The notes below the pieces were generated by a model. That model searched no databases and had not been told where the DNA came from. It saw nothing but the letters and a program-made list of their open reading frames with translations. Source: Anthoceros angustus (Eukaryota; Streptophyta; Anthocerotopsida; Anthocerotales; Anthocerotaceae). Taken from it: a stretch of DNA of 64,000 bases. This document shows, piece by piece, positions 55,411-64,000 of this stretch. The DNA lies in NCBI GenBank assembly GCA_010909165.1, contig MU008182.1, positions 310,001 to 374,000 of the forward strand, read 5' to 3'. The stretch's first letter is position 1. Each line of letters starts with the position of its first letter. The position numbers and the translations under genes were made by a program.

Positions 55411-55500
55411 TTGGCATCGGCATATTCCTGAGATATCTTATTGGCATCGGCATATTCTTGATATATCCTATTGGCATCAGCATATGCTGGAAATATCCTA
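55411..55500. repeat. 30-bp tandem repeat, three copies, inside the MITE
   Basis: TTGGCATCGGCATATTC begins at 55,411 and 55,441, and a variant (TTGGCATCAGCATATGC) at 55,471, an exact 30-bp period. Because 30 is a multiple of three, the minus frame 55,310-55,552 repeats M-P-M-P-I-x-Y units by chance. Confidence 0.8.
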
Positions 55501-55697
55501 AGAATAGATTGTAATATGCAAAGTGTTTATCCACTGAGCTATTGCTAACCATGTTTAATTAACACTAATCAATACTGAATTAAAATAAGCATTTTAGATT
55601 TTAATACTAATTACTTGCTTAAAGATAAGTAATTAGATTAATTAACATTAATCAAACACTAAACCCAAGCGTTGAGATTAGTGTCACATAGCATGAC

Positions 55698-56479
55698 AGT
55701 TGTCGCATGAGATAAGCACTTGCATTTATATGAGCACTTTCTCAACAGACAACCAAGACAATTCAAATATGCAAATATAGGTGCAAACCAATCCCCCTTG
55801 TTAATGTGAGACTCCAAGTCAAAATATTATCATTTGTAGGACTACTCACATATACACCTCATGTAGCGCATTCTGCATAAGCCAATCTCCTTCGGAAAAC
55901 CTTGTCCATAGGTTATGAACCTTGTCCATACATAATGTACTCCTTCCAATAATATTGAGCCACCTTCTTTCGTAGCTTGGCGTGCTTCCGAGGTGAAAGC
56001 CCTTATGGCAATTCCCCAGACCTTAGGAGGTCACTGCTACTGCATCTGCCCAGATGTCCCTGTCAGACTTTAGATACAAAGCAAGGAGTGGAGGGCGGTC
56101 TTCAGCATCCTCATGCAGCATGGCCAATGTGTCATATGGACTACTCTCCCCTCTAGCCAATTGCTCGTTGATAGAATCCCAGCAGTAGGATTGTGTAGCA
56201 TGCATCTAGTCCATGATGAAGGATCGTGTGGCAGCCCATGATGGTGGAAAGAGGAGAGGAGAGGAGGAGGCAAGTATAACTCTCTCACATTGAGATGAGG
56301 CTTTGGAGAGTATTTATACCCTCCAACAGGGCTCCCTAGGAAGCTCCACAAGAAGCCCCTAGGAAGGAGCACAAGAAGCTTCCTAGTGATTAGCTTCAGC
56401 TAAACTAATGATACTTAACTGACACCTAACTTAGACTAAGTGTATTAGTCTAAGTACATTGGGCTTTAATACCCTTACA
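55698..56479 (-). repeat. Copia-6 3' LTR region
   Basis: On the minus strand a purine run AAGTGGGAGG (56,481-56,490) is followed by TTGTAAGGGTATTAAAGCCC, the polypurine tract and LTR start expected at the 3' end of Copia-6. A TATAAATA box lies at 56,311-56,318, placing the U3/R boundary downstream of it. The far LTR end is not visible, and the 55,698-55,950 part may already be host sequence. No 5' LTR remains at the other end. Confidence 0.55.
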
Positions 56480-56490
56480 ACCTCCCACTT

Positions 56491-58640
56491 AAAGGCCAAT
56501 TTACCTTCAGAGGAGAATGGACTATCTCATGCCCATCGATGTCCGAGCTTGTGCAAATTGCTCGTAGAGAGTCCCTTGGTAAGAATATCTCAGGTTCGGG
56601 TGTGAACCTTGACAAGTTGTACCCTCTTGTCATCCAACACCTCTCGAATGAAGTGATACTTCACATCCACATGTTTAGTCTTCGCATGAAACATCGGATT
56701 CTTTGCCAATTGGATAGCACTGCTATCACAATGCAACACCGGCAACCAACCTTGATCCCCAAGTCTCCCACTAAACGAGCAAGCCATATGGCTTCCTTGC
56801 AAGCCCCGCCACGCAACATACTCCTGTGGTAGATAGCGAATGCACGATCGCAAACGAGATCGCCATGAGATCGCCTCCAAAGGCACATGAAGACATAACG
56901 ATGTGGACCTCCTTTTGTCCATATCCCCTGCATAATCAAGATATGTGTACCCAACCACACATGCATCTTCACTACCAAAACATATGCACAAAGCTTTTGT
57001 ACCATTCGATACCTCATAACTCCTTTTATCGCCTCCCAATGCTTCTTGCTGTGGTTTGACATAAACTCGCTAACCACTCCCACCGCAAAGGCAATGTCGA
57101 CGTAGCAATCATTGCATACATCAAACTCCCTACATGATGAGTATGGGACCTTCTCCATTTCAGCTTTGTCCTCGTAGCTTGGGCAATCCGCTTGAAAGTT
57201 TCACATATGGAGGCAATGGAGTACCCAATGGCTTCCCTTCTCCATGTTGAAACGTTGAAGCACCCTGTTAATGTATTCCGTCTGAGACAAATAAAGCAGA
57301 CGCTTATGTCTGTTCCGACGAATACGCATGCCAAGTATATGGCTCGCCTCCCAAGTCTCGCTATTTCAAAGTGAGCATTCAACTTTGACTTCAACAAATC
57401 TCATCAAGACTTCCAAGAATTAGCATATCATCCACATAGAGGATCAAAATGAGCAAGCTTTGATCCTTAGCTTGCTCAGATAGAGGCAATGATCCTCATC
57501 GCTTCGTTTGTAGCCTTGAGAAAGCATAAATGAGTGGAACTTGTGATACCACTGGGTGCTGTTTCAAACCATAAAGGCTCTTCCTCAACCTCGCACACCG
57601 ATTCTCTTTGCCCTTCTCAACAAAACCTTCCGTTGCATGTAGACTTCCTCTTGAAGGTCACCATGCAAGAATGCCGCCTTGACATCCATCCGCATAAGTT
57701 CCATATCATCCCGCAACCAAAGCAAGAACACATCGCAAAGTTGTCATTTTGACTATTGGTGAGAAAATCTCATCAAAGTCAATGCACAGTTGTTGCTTGA
57801 AACCCTTAGCAACCAATCGTGCCTTGTACTTTGGTTTGCCATCAAGGTATGACCTTCATCTTGTACACCCATTTGCACCAGAGTGCCTTCTTATCCCTAG
57901 GCAACCGAACCAACTCCCAAGTTTGGTTCTTATGCAGCGAATTCATTTCTGACTGCATGGCCTTCTCCCACTTCTCTTTGTTACTCATTGACATGGCCTC
58001 TTTGTAAGAAGAGGGTTCCCCACAACTGTCAAAGATGACATAATCCGAGATGGATCATACCGCCGAGGTCGTGTAATCCGCTGACCTAAAGCATGCACCT
58101 CTATAGGTGCTTGTTCGACTCTTGGTTCATCTATCGGTGGAGGAATGTGCTCGCACATTACCACTATCAACCCGCCCATGATGATCATGTCCATCTTCTT
58201 GAAGATCACCCTTCGCACCTCCACGCTTGGAGTAGGCTTCTGCATCTTGTTCTCATTGAAGAACACGTCGTTAGTACGAACAACCTTTCTAGCCTCTGGA
58301 TCCCACAAACGGTATCCCATCTCTCCAGAATCACCATAGCCAAGAAAAATACATTTCTTGGACTTAGGTGCCAACTTGTCCCGAAACTCTTTTGGAACAT
58401 GGCAAGATGCCTCACAACCCAAACACTCGCAGATGCTTGTAGGATGGTTTCTTTCCGGACCATAGCTCCTCCGAACTCGCCATCAACAAATTTTATTAGG
58501 AGATCATTAATAAGATGAACTGAGACACGCTCGCCCAAAACCCATTAGGCAATCGAGTTTGACAACAAACTCGCATCCTCTCTGAATGGTTACATTCATC
58601 CTCGGCCACACCATTTTGTGGAGGAGTATCTGGTGATCAA
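56491..58640 (-). pseudogene. Copia-6 pol, first copy: integrase end, reverse transcriptase, RNase H
   Basis: From right to left on the minus strand: the integrase C-terminal part (ELRDKLAPKSKKCIFLGYGDSGEMGYRLWD-type region, frames 58,538-57,985), broken reverse transcriptase with KWVYKMK-like and MDVKAAFLHGDL-like regions at 57,900-57,640, LYGLKQ at about 57,560, and YVDD at 57,430-57,445 (LILYVDDML). RT end/RNase H follows at 57,397-56,590 (VGSLMYAMIAT, LDYAGDMDKRRST, CDSSAIQLAKNPMFHAKTKH, FIREVLDDKRVQLVKVHT). There are multiple frameshifts. Non-coding today. Confidence 0.75.
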
Positions 58641-59330
58641 TTCTCTTTTGATTCCCTTGGAATCACGGAATGGCTGAAAGCTTTCAAAAACATACTCTCC
58701 ACCATTATACGTCCTTAGACACTTCAATCGGCGACGATTCTCTACAAGGGTGACAAATTTACGAAACACCGTCGAACTTCATCCTTTTTCCTCAAAGGAT
58801 AAACCCACACCTTGCGTGAGAAAATCATCTATAAGTGACAAAATAGGAGGCACCGCCTAATGATGCGATGAGCATGGGTCCACATACATCACTGTGAACC
58901 AACTCAAGAGGTTTACTCCTACCTTTACCTCTTGTTCGATGTGATGATTTTGTCTGTTTCCCATATAAACAGTGCTCACACATCGAGAGATCAGAGAAGT
59001 TAAGAACAGGGATATAACCAGAACGAGATAAAACCTTCATTCCCTTCTGAGACATATGTCCTAACCGGCAATGCCACAAGGAAACATTTGGCTGCTCTTT
59101 CACACATATCACATGATCTTTGACAAAGGTTTACTCAAGTGAGTACAAAGTGCCACACTTCGATCCACGAGCTAACACAAGAGAACCTTTGAGATCTTCC
59201 AAGAGTGATCCCCAAAACCAAGAAGGTAACCAAAGATCATCCAACCGCGCTAATCATGCTTTTGTCAACTTCGAACATGCCTAACGCCCTTCAAAGATGA
59301 ATGAAGATCCGTTGTCAAACTTGACCTACA
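58641..59330 (-). pseudogene. Copia-6 integrase core and pre-integrase region
   Basis: The minus frame at 58,825-59,112 has LWHCRLGHMSQKGMKVLSRSG, CEHCLYGKQTKSSHRTRG and ELVHSDVCGPM with the first catalytic Asp. The second Asp region (CLRTYNGGEYVF-like) lies at about 58,690-58,720 with a base change. Gag and protease do not follow: to the right (59,113-59,330) only a short piece of protease C-terminal-like sequence can be read, then the mosaic begins. Confidence 0.7.
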
Positions 59331-59850
59331 ACGACACAAAACCCATTAGGCAATCCGCTTGAAAGTTTCACATATGGAGGCAATGATCCTCATCCTCTTC
59401 CTCAACCTCGCACACCGATTCTCTACAAGGGTGACAAATTTACGAAACACCGTCGAACTTCATCCTTTTTCCTCAAAGGATAAACCCACACCTTGCGTGA
59501 GAAATCATCTATAAGTGACAAAATAGGAGGCACCGCCTAATGATGCGATGAGCATGGGTCCACATACATCACGTGAACCAACTCAAGAGGTTTACTCCTA
59601 CCTTTACCTCTTGTTCGATGTGATGATTTTATGCATGGCCTTCTCCCACTTCTCTTTGTTGCTCATTGACATGGCCTTCTCCACTTCTCTTTGTTACTCA
59701 TTGACATGGCCTTCTCCACTTCTCTTTGTTACTCATTGACATGGCCTTCTCCACTCGGGGCGCTCTTTTACTTGCAGATTTGGGATTCGTCCCTACTTAA
59801 GACCAAACTTCTCCACTTCTCTTTGTTGCTCATTGACATGGCCTTCTCCA
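59331..59850. repeat. Scrambled mosaic of Copia-6 and dispersed-repeat pieces
   Basis: Successive short pieces match 58,540, 57,182, 57,485, 57,581 and 58,739, joined where 7-9 bp are shared (for example GGCAATC, GAGGCAATG, CGATTCTCT). Then a 32-bp unit (CATGGCCTTCTCCACTTCTC..TTGTTACTCATTGA) repeats four times at 59,636-59,757. Then comes a piece of the 61.8-62.0 kb repeat (ATTTGGGATTCGTCC, CTACTTAAGACCAAAC). No coding sequence survives. Confidence 0.75.
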
Positions 59851-61546
59851 TGTTGAAACGTTGAAGCACCAATGTATTCCGTGAGACAAAATAAAGCGAC
59901 GCTTATGTCTGCTCCGACGAATACGCATGCCAAGTATATGGCTCGCCTCCCAAGTCTCATATTTCAAAGTGAGCATTCAACTTTGACTTCAACAAATCTC
60001 ATCAAGATCGCTTAAAGAATTAGCATATCATCCACATAGAGGATCAAAATGAGCAAGCTTTGATCCTTAGCTTGCTTCAGATAGAGGCAATGATCCTCAT
60101 CCACGCTTGTAGCCTTGAGAAAGCATAAATGAGTGGAACTTGTGATACCACTGGGTGCCCGTTTCAAACCATAAAGGCTCTTCCTCAACCTCGCACACCG
60201 ATTCTCTTTGCCCTTCTCAACAAAACCTTTGTCGCATGTAGACTTCTTGAAGGTCACCATGCAAGAATGCCGCCTTGACATCCATCCGCATAAGTTCCAT
60301 ATCATTCTCGCAACCAAAGCAAGAACACATCGCAGTTGTCATTTTGACTATTGGTGAGAAAATCTCATCAAAGTCAATGCCCGTTGTTGCTTGAAACCCT
60401 TAGCAACCAATCGTGCCTTGTACTTTGGTTTGCCATCAAGGGTATGACCTTCATCTTGTACACCCATTTGCACCAGAGTGCCTTCTTATCCTAGGCAACC
60501 GAACCACCAACTCCCAAGTTTGGTTCTTATGCAATTCATTTCGATCGCATGGCCTTCTCCCACTTCTTGTTGCTCATTGACATGGCCTCTTTGTAAGAAG
60601 AGGGTTCCCCACAATCACAAGATGACATAATCCGAGATGGATCATACCTGAGGTCGTGTAATCCGCCTCGACCTCACGAAGCATGCACCTCTATAGGTGC
60701 TTGTTCGACTCTTGGTTCATCTATGGAGGAATGTGCTCCCGCACATTACCACTATCAACCCGCCCATGATGATCATGTCCATCTTCTTGAAGATCACCCT
60801 TCGCACCTCCACGCTTGGAGTAGGCTTGTGCATCTTGTTCTCATTGAAGAACACGTCGTTAGTACGAACAACCTTTCTAGCCTCGGATCCCACAAACGGT
60901 ATCCCATCTCACGAATCACCATAGCCAAGAAAAATACATTTCTTGGACTTAGGTGCCAACTTGTCCCGAAACTCTTTTGGAACATGGCAAGATGCCTCAC
61001 AACCCAAACACTCGCAGATGCTTGTAGGATGGTTTCTTTCCACCATAGCTCCTCCGAACTCGCCATCAATGCCTTATTAGGAGATCTGTTAATAAGATGA
61101 ATGCAGAGACGCTCGCCCAAAACCCATTAGGCAATCCGAGTTTGACAACAAAACCACGATCCTCTCCTCGAATGGTTCTGCTTCATCCGCCACCACACCA
61201 TTTTGTGGAGGAGATACTAAACTCTTTTGATTCCTTGGAATCATGTAATGACCGAAAGCTTTCAAACATACTTCCACCATTATCCGTCCTTAGACACTTC
61301 AATCGGTGGCCAGACTGATTCTCTACAAGGGTGACAAATTTCTGAAACACCGTCAGAACTTCATCCTTTTTCCTCAAAGGATAAACCCACACCTTGCGTG
61401 AGAAATCATCTATGAAAGTGACAAAATAGGAGGCACCGCCTAATGATGCAGGAGGCATAGGTCCACATACATCACTGTGAACCAACTCAAGAGGTTTACT
61501 CCTACCTTTACCTCTTGTTCGATGTGATGATTTTATCTGTTTCTGT
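59851..61546 (-). pseudogene. Copia-6 pol, second partial copy
   Basis: This repeats 57,230-58,930 with small indels. The RT frame 60,317-60,012 ends in LILILYVDDMLIL. Integrase frames are at 61,120-60,794 and 61,546-61,183 (HRTRGKGRSKPLELVHSDVCGPM, YFVTFIDDFSRKVWVYPLRKK, CLRTDNGG). The integrase core is better preserved here than in the first copy. At 61,546 it is cut within the GKQ(T/I)KSSHRT stretch and fused to the dispersed repeat. Confidence 0.75.
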
Positions 61547-62620
61547 GGTAGGGAGAATCCGGGGCACTCCCGAGGTCCTCCCACTATAGCGGCCACACTT
61601 ATCCCACTGCCGCTCAGACGCTGGGTTTCGTCCCATGAGACTTGTGTGAAAGTTCGAGGTCGTGATGCGTCGCTACTGCACACACTTCTCGGCCTTCTCA
61701 ACAAGCAAGGCGCCTCTACTCTCCCTCTCACGTGCACCACTTGCACCGCTCAAAATCGCCAACCTCGACCCACAACGACACAAAACAATTGCGGGTCCGC
61801 CTCGGAAGGAGCCTACCACGGGCGCCTGTGGACCCCCGGTTCACACCGCGATTTCGTCCCTACTTAAGACCAAACTTGACCTACAACGACACAACACACC
61901 AGGTGTCCCGCCTCAAGAAGAAGAGCCTACCACGGGCGCCGGGGACCCCCGGTTCACACCGCGATTTCGTCCCTACTTAAGACCAAACTTCTCCACCTGT
62001 GAGCGCTTTTTACTTGATTTGGGATTCGTCCTTAGGCTCGCCTGTGGCCTTCCACTAACACCTACACCTCTAATCCTCTACTCATCTTCTCATCTCCTCA
62101 TCCTCTTCCTCCTAGTCTAACCTCGATTCGGGCTTCTTGGTTTCGACCGCCTTAAGACAACCGCCTGGGTCCGCCTCCACCAAGAAGTTCTTCCTTGGGC
62201 TTGCTATGAGTTTGACACTGTGACAATGAGAACCTCCAGGAGTCTTTCCACCTGTAGTCTACCCTCAAGCCGAGAGTTCTCGGGCATTTGCCACACACCC
62301 AAAGCAAAGCAATTTCACGGCAACCATTCACAAGGGGAGCAACTCGTTTAGGCACTTGCAGCAAGTCCTCCACCAAGCACTCGACCACCGCGACTTCCTC
62401 TCTACCAGACGTGTTGGCTCACAAATGCACGAAATTCCTCTGTAATGGCAAAGGACTCATGAGCGTGGAAGCGCAAGACATGATACTTTACTTTGTGAAA
62501 TCCTCCTCCTCTTATAGGAGGCCTTCCACATACAACCTCCCTTGGGTGACCCTACTGCAGGTCACCTTTTCCAATATTCTATTATTTCCTACCGCCACAT
62601 TTAATGTCCGCACCTAAGTC
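61547..62620 (+). repeat. Dispersed repeat, copy 2 (3' part of Gag-like element, locus 3)
   Basis: Same order and orientation as 33,340-34,265: the end of the Gag-like frame (TGGGTTTCGTCCCATGAGAC), CTCAACAAGCAAGGCGCC, ATTTGGGATTCGTCC, TCTACCCTCAAGCCGAGAG and CACACCCAAAGCAAAGCAAT. It contains a local direct repeat around CGATTTCGTCCCTACTTAAG (61,849 and 61,963) that is absent from copy 1. Confidence 0.65.
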
Positions 62621-62632
62621 TATTGTCTGCTT

Positions 62633-63473
62633 GGTAAATCCTATTCTAGCAACTTCACCTAAGTCTATCCTCGAAGGATGTCGATTACATCACCGTCCTT
62701 CCTATTCTTCTACCTAGCATTTATGGCCCTTGACCATATCTAGTCTTCACCTTTTGGGGTAGGGACGTGTCCGGTGGATTGGCTCCCTCGCCTCCTTTTG
62801 CTCTTGCCCTTCCCGGCCTTTGTCCGCTTCCTAATGTGTGGGGCAAGTACAATCTTGCCCTTCCTCCATCTCCGCGGGCGGCGCCTGATTCCTCTTCCTC
62901 CCAATCGCGCTTCCCGCGCACCTAGGCGCCTTCCTCCATCTCCGTCGCTGGTCGCGTTTTGTCGCACCCTACGGTAGTCTGGCGGACTACGGTGTGACCA
63001 TCGTGGTAGTCCGCCCCTAGCTCCTTACTTCCTTCTTTCCCGCCTCCGGTGAGGTTTCTTGGTAAATTCTATTCTAGCAACTTCACCTAAGACCATCCTT
63101 GAAGGATGTCGGTCTACATCACTATCCTTCCTATTCTTCTACCTAGCATTTATGGTCATTGACCATTCTAGTCTTCACCTTTTGGGGTAGGGGTGTCATT
63201 GGCTCCCTCGCCCTCCTTTTGCTCTTGCCCTTCCCGGCCTTTGTCGCTTCCTAATGTGTGGGGCAAGTACAATCTTGCCCTTCCTCCATCTCCGCGGGCG
63301 TCGATTCCTCGGCCTCCCAATCGCGCTTCCCGCGCACCTGGCGCCTTCCTCCATCTCCGTCGCTGGTCGCGTTTTGTCGCACCTACCGGTAGTCAGCGGA
63401 CTACGGGGTAGTGACCCATGTGTAGCTAACTCCTTCTTCCTTCTTTCCTCCATCGGTGAGGTTTCTTGGGTCG
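62633..63473. repeat. 428-bp tandem duplication
   Basis: GGTAAAT(C/T)CTATTCTAGCAAC begins at 62,633 and 63,061. The two units share TTTGGGGTAGGG, TGTGTGGGGCAAGTACAATC and CCTCCATCTCCG, plus a CGGTAGTC..GCGGACTACGG palindrome-like end. On the minus strand the units encode Lys/Arg-rich stretches (RARAKGG, KGKSKRRR) with no recognisable domain. They lie between locus-3 pieces of the Gag-like family. Confidence 0.75.
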
Positions 63474-63479
63474 GGATCT

Positions 63480-64000
63480 TCATTGCTCTTTGCCTTGTTT
63501 GGTTGTCCATACCTATCATAGAGCACCCTTCATCCCCATCCGCCCACCATGCGATTTGCCTAATCTCTCCGGGCCCTTTTGCGTTGGACTCCTCCTCGGG
63601 TCCGGTTCCTCCCTTACTCGTGGGATAAGGGATTCCTCACCCCTTCTCCTCACGGGTCGGACCCGTCCTTAGTTTCCTCGGTGGGGTTGTCTCTCCCACC
63701 ACCCAGTGCTCCTCGGGGTATACTCTGCACCCCGGCTTTCCATCTTGATTGGGCCGTCCCAACTCCCCAACAAGCTGTGCCGCACCCTACCCGAGTCCGC
63801 ATCACCGCGAGGTGGTGCCCCCACGGTAGTCCGCAGATCATGGTAGGGTGGTCACCCACCGAGGTAGGGTGACCGCGAGGCGGGCTGTCCCCTCCTTGCT
63901 CTCGCCGTCTCCCGATCCGGTGTCGCGGTGGCTCCTTCACCTCGACTCCTCAGTTCCTCGAGTCCATTTCACCGATGGCCTCATCAAAATCGGAGGCCTC
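63480..64000 (-). pseudogene. Gag-like fragment with acidic motif and PT-x-VG units (locus 3, runs off window)
   Basis: On the minus strand the right edge encodes EASDFDEAIGEMDSRN, matching GSLDFEEAKSDMDSKE of the frame at 35,419-36,189. It is followed, in a frame at 63,940-63,650, by GHPTSVGDHPTMI units encoded by TACC/GTAGGG words at 63,810-63,880. The rest is Arg/Gly/Pro-rich. The arrangement (dispersed repeat on plus, this frame on minus about 2 kb to the right) is the same as at 33.3-36.2 kb. The N-terminal part lies beyond the window. Confidence 0.45.

Larger units (their letters stand above)
55067..55697. mobile_element. MITE-like element with long terminal inverted repeats
   Basis: The left end (55,067 onward: GTCATGTCGTGTGACACTAA, TCTCAACGCTTGGG, TAGTGTTTGATT, TTAATTAATCTAATTACTTA) is repeated in reverse complement at the right end (55,697 back to about 55,590). 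The inverted repeats are about 100 bp with few mismatches. Total length is about 630 bp and there is no transposase, so it is a non-autonomous DNA element. I could not see a clean target-site duplication. It sits about 0.5 kb upstream of the ARIA-like start codon. Confidence 0.75.

Noticed and set aside
55411-55500. CRISPR-like 30-bp repeats
   Set aside because: The three units abut each other with no spacers and lie inside a MITE.
1-64000. tRNA, rRNA, snoRNA or organelle-derived segments
   Set aside because: Looked for tRNA arms, rRNA core words and plastid-like genes by eye on both strands; none was seen apart from the tRNA-complementary primer site at 42,630-42,641.
1-64000. Bacterial or viral contamination
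   Set aside because: Spliced plant-type genes, Ty1/copia and Ty3 elements and a MITE run through the window; no bacterial operon layout or ribosome-binding sites.

Overview
This window is nuclear DNA from a land plant. It has an intron-rich gene typical of plants (an ARIA-type armadillo-BTB protein with 19 exons), many Ty1/copia elements, a Ty3-type element with a plant tRNA-iMet primer site, and a MITE. Introns in the ARIA gene are short (about 80-310 bp, the first about 750 bp). A second interrupted gene fragment with F/W-rich, Sfi1-like helices would suit a lineage with basal bodies and motile sperm (bryophyte, lycophyte or fern). That lineage call is inference and is weak.

Layout. 0.85-5.9 kb: a decayed Gag-like element of a family I do not recognise, with an amplified block array and an LTR-like tail. 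5.9-15.0 kb: a minus-strand Copia (Copia-1) carrying an inserted Ty3-type gag piece and two tandem duplications. 15.2-27.8 kb: a nested stack. A plus-strand Copia (Copia-2: gag/protease at 15.7-17.3, reverse-transcriptase scrap at 18.5, RNase H at 25.9-26.8, 3' LTR at 27.57 kb) is split by a minus Copia fragment (Copia-3, 19.0-20.7) flanked by inverted LTR pieces, and by another plus Copia (Copia-4, 21.5-25.6). 28.9-31.2 kb: the Sfi1-like gene fragment. 32.7-38.3 kb: further pieces of the unknown Gag-like family, an orphan Copia LTR/leader, and gene-poor sequence. 38.6-42.2 kb: a minus Copia (Copia-5). 42.2-48.3 kb: a Ty3/gypsy element whose 3' LTR plus integrase tail is tandemly triplicated. 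48.3-48.9 kb: hairpins and tandem repeats. 49.2-54.6 kb: the ARIA-like gene on the minus strand, with a MITE about 0.5 kb upstream of its start. 55.9-61.5 kb: a minus Copia (Copia-6) present as two partial copies separated by a scrambled mosaic. 61.5-64.0 kb: another copy of the unknown Gag-like family.

Only the ARIA-like gene looks intact and functional. Its 19 predicted coding exons sum to 2,112 bp, an open frame of 703 codons plus stop. Every retroelement is broken by stops, frameshifts or deletions.

Two window-wide patterns stand out. First, duplicated retroelement copies differ mainly at CAG/CTG sites, which are often reduced to CG or lost. That pattern fits systematic read error at CHG-methylated cytosines better than ordinary decay. 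Second, at least three loci carry pieces of a large Gag-like protein with a conserved N-terminus, a W-Y-G-H-EC region and a PT-x-VG repeat tract written in TACC-N3-GTAG palindromes. No polymerase of its own was seen near any of them.
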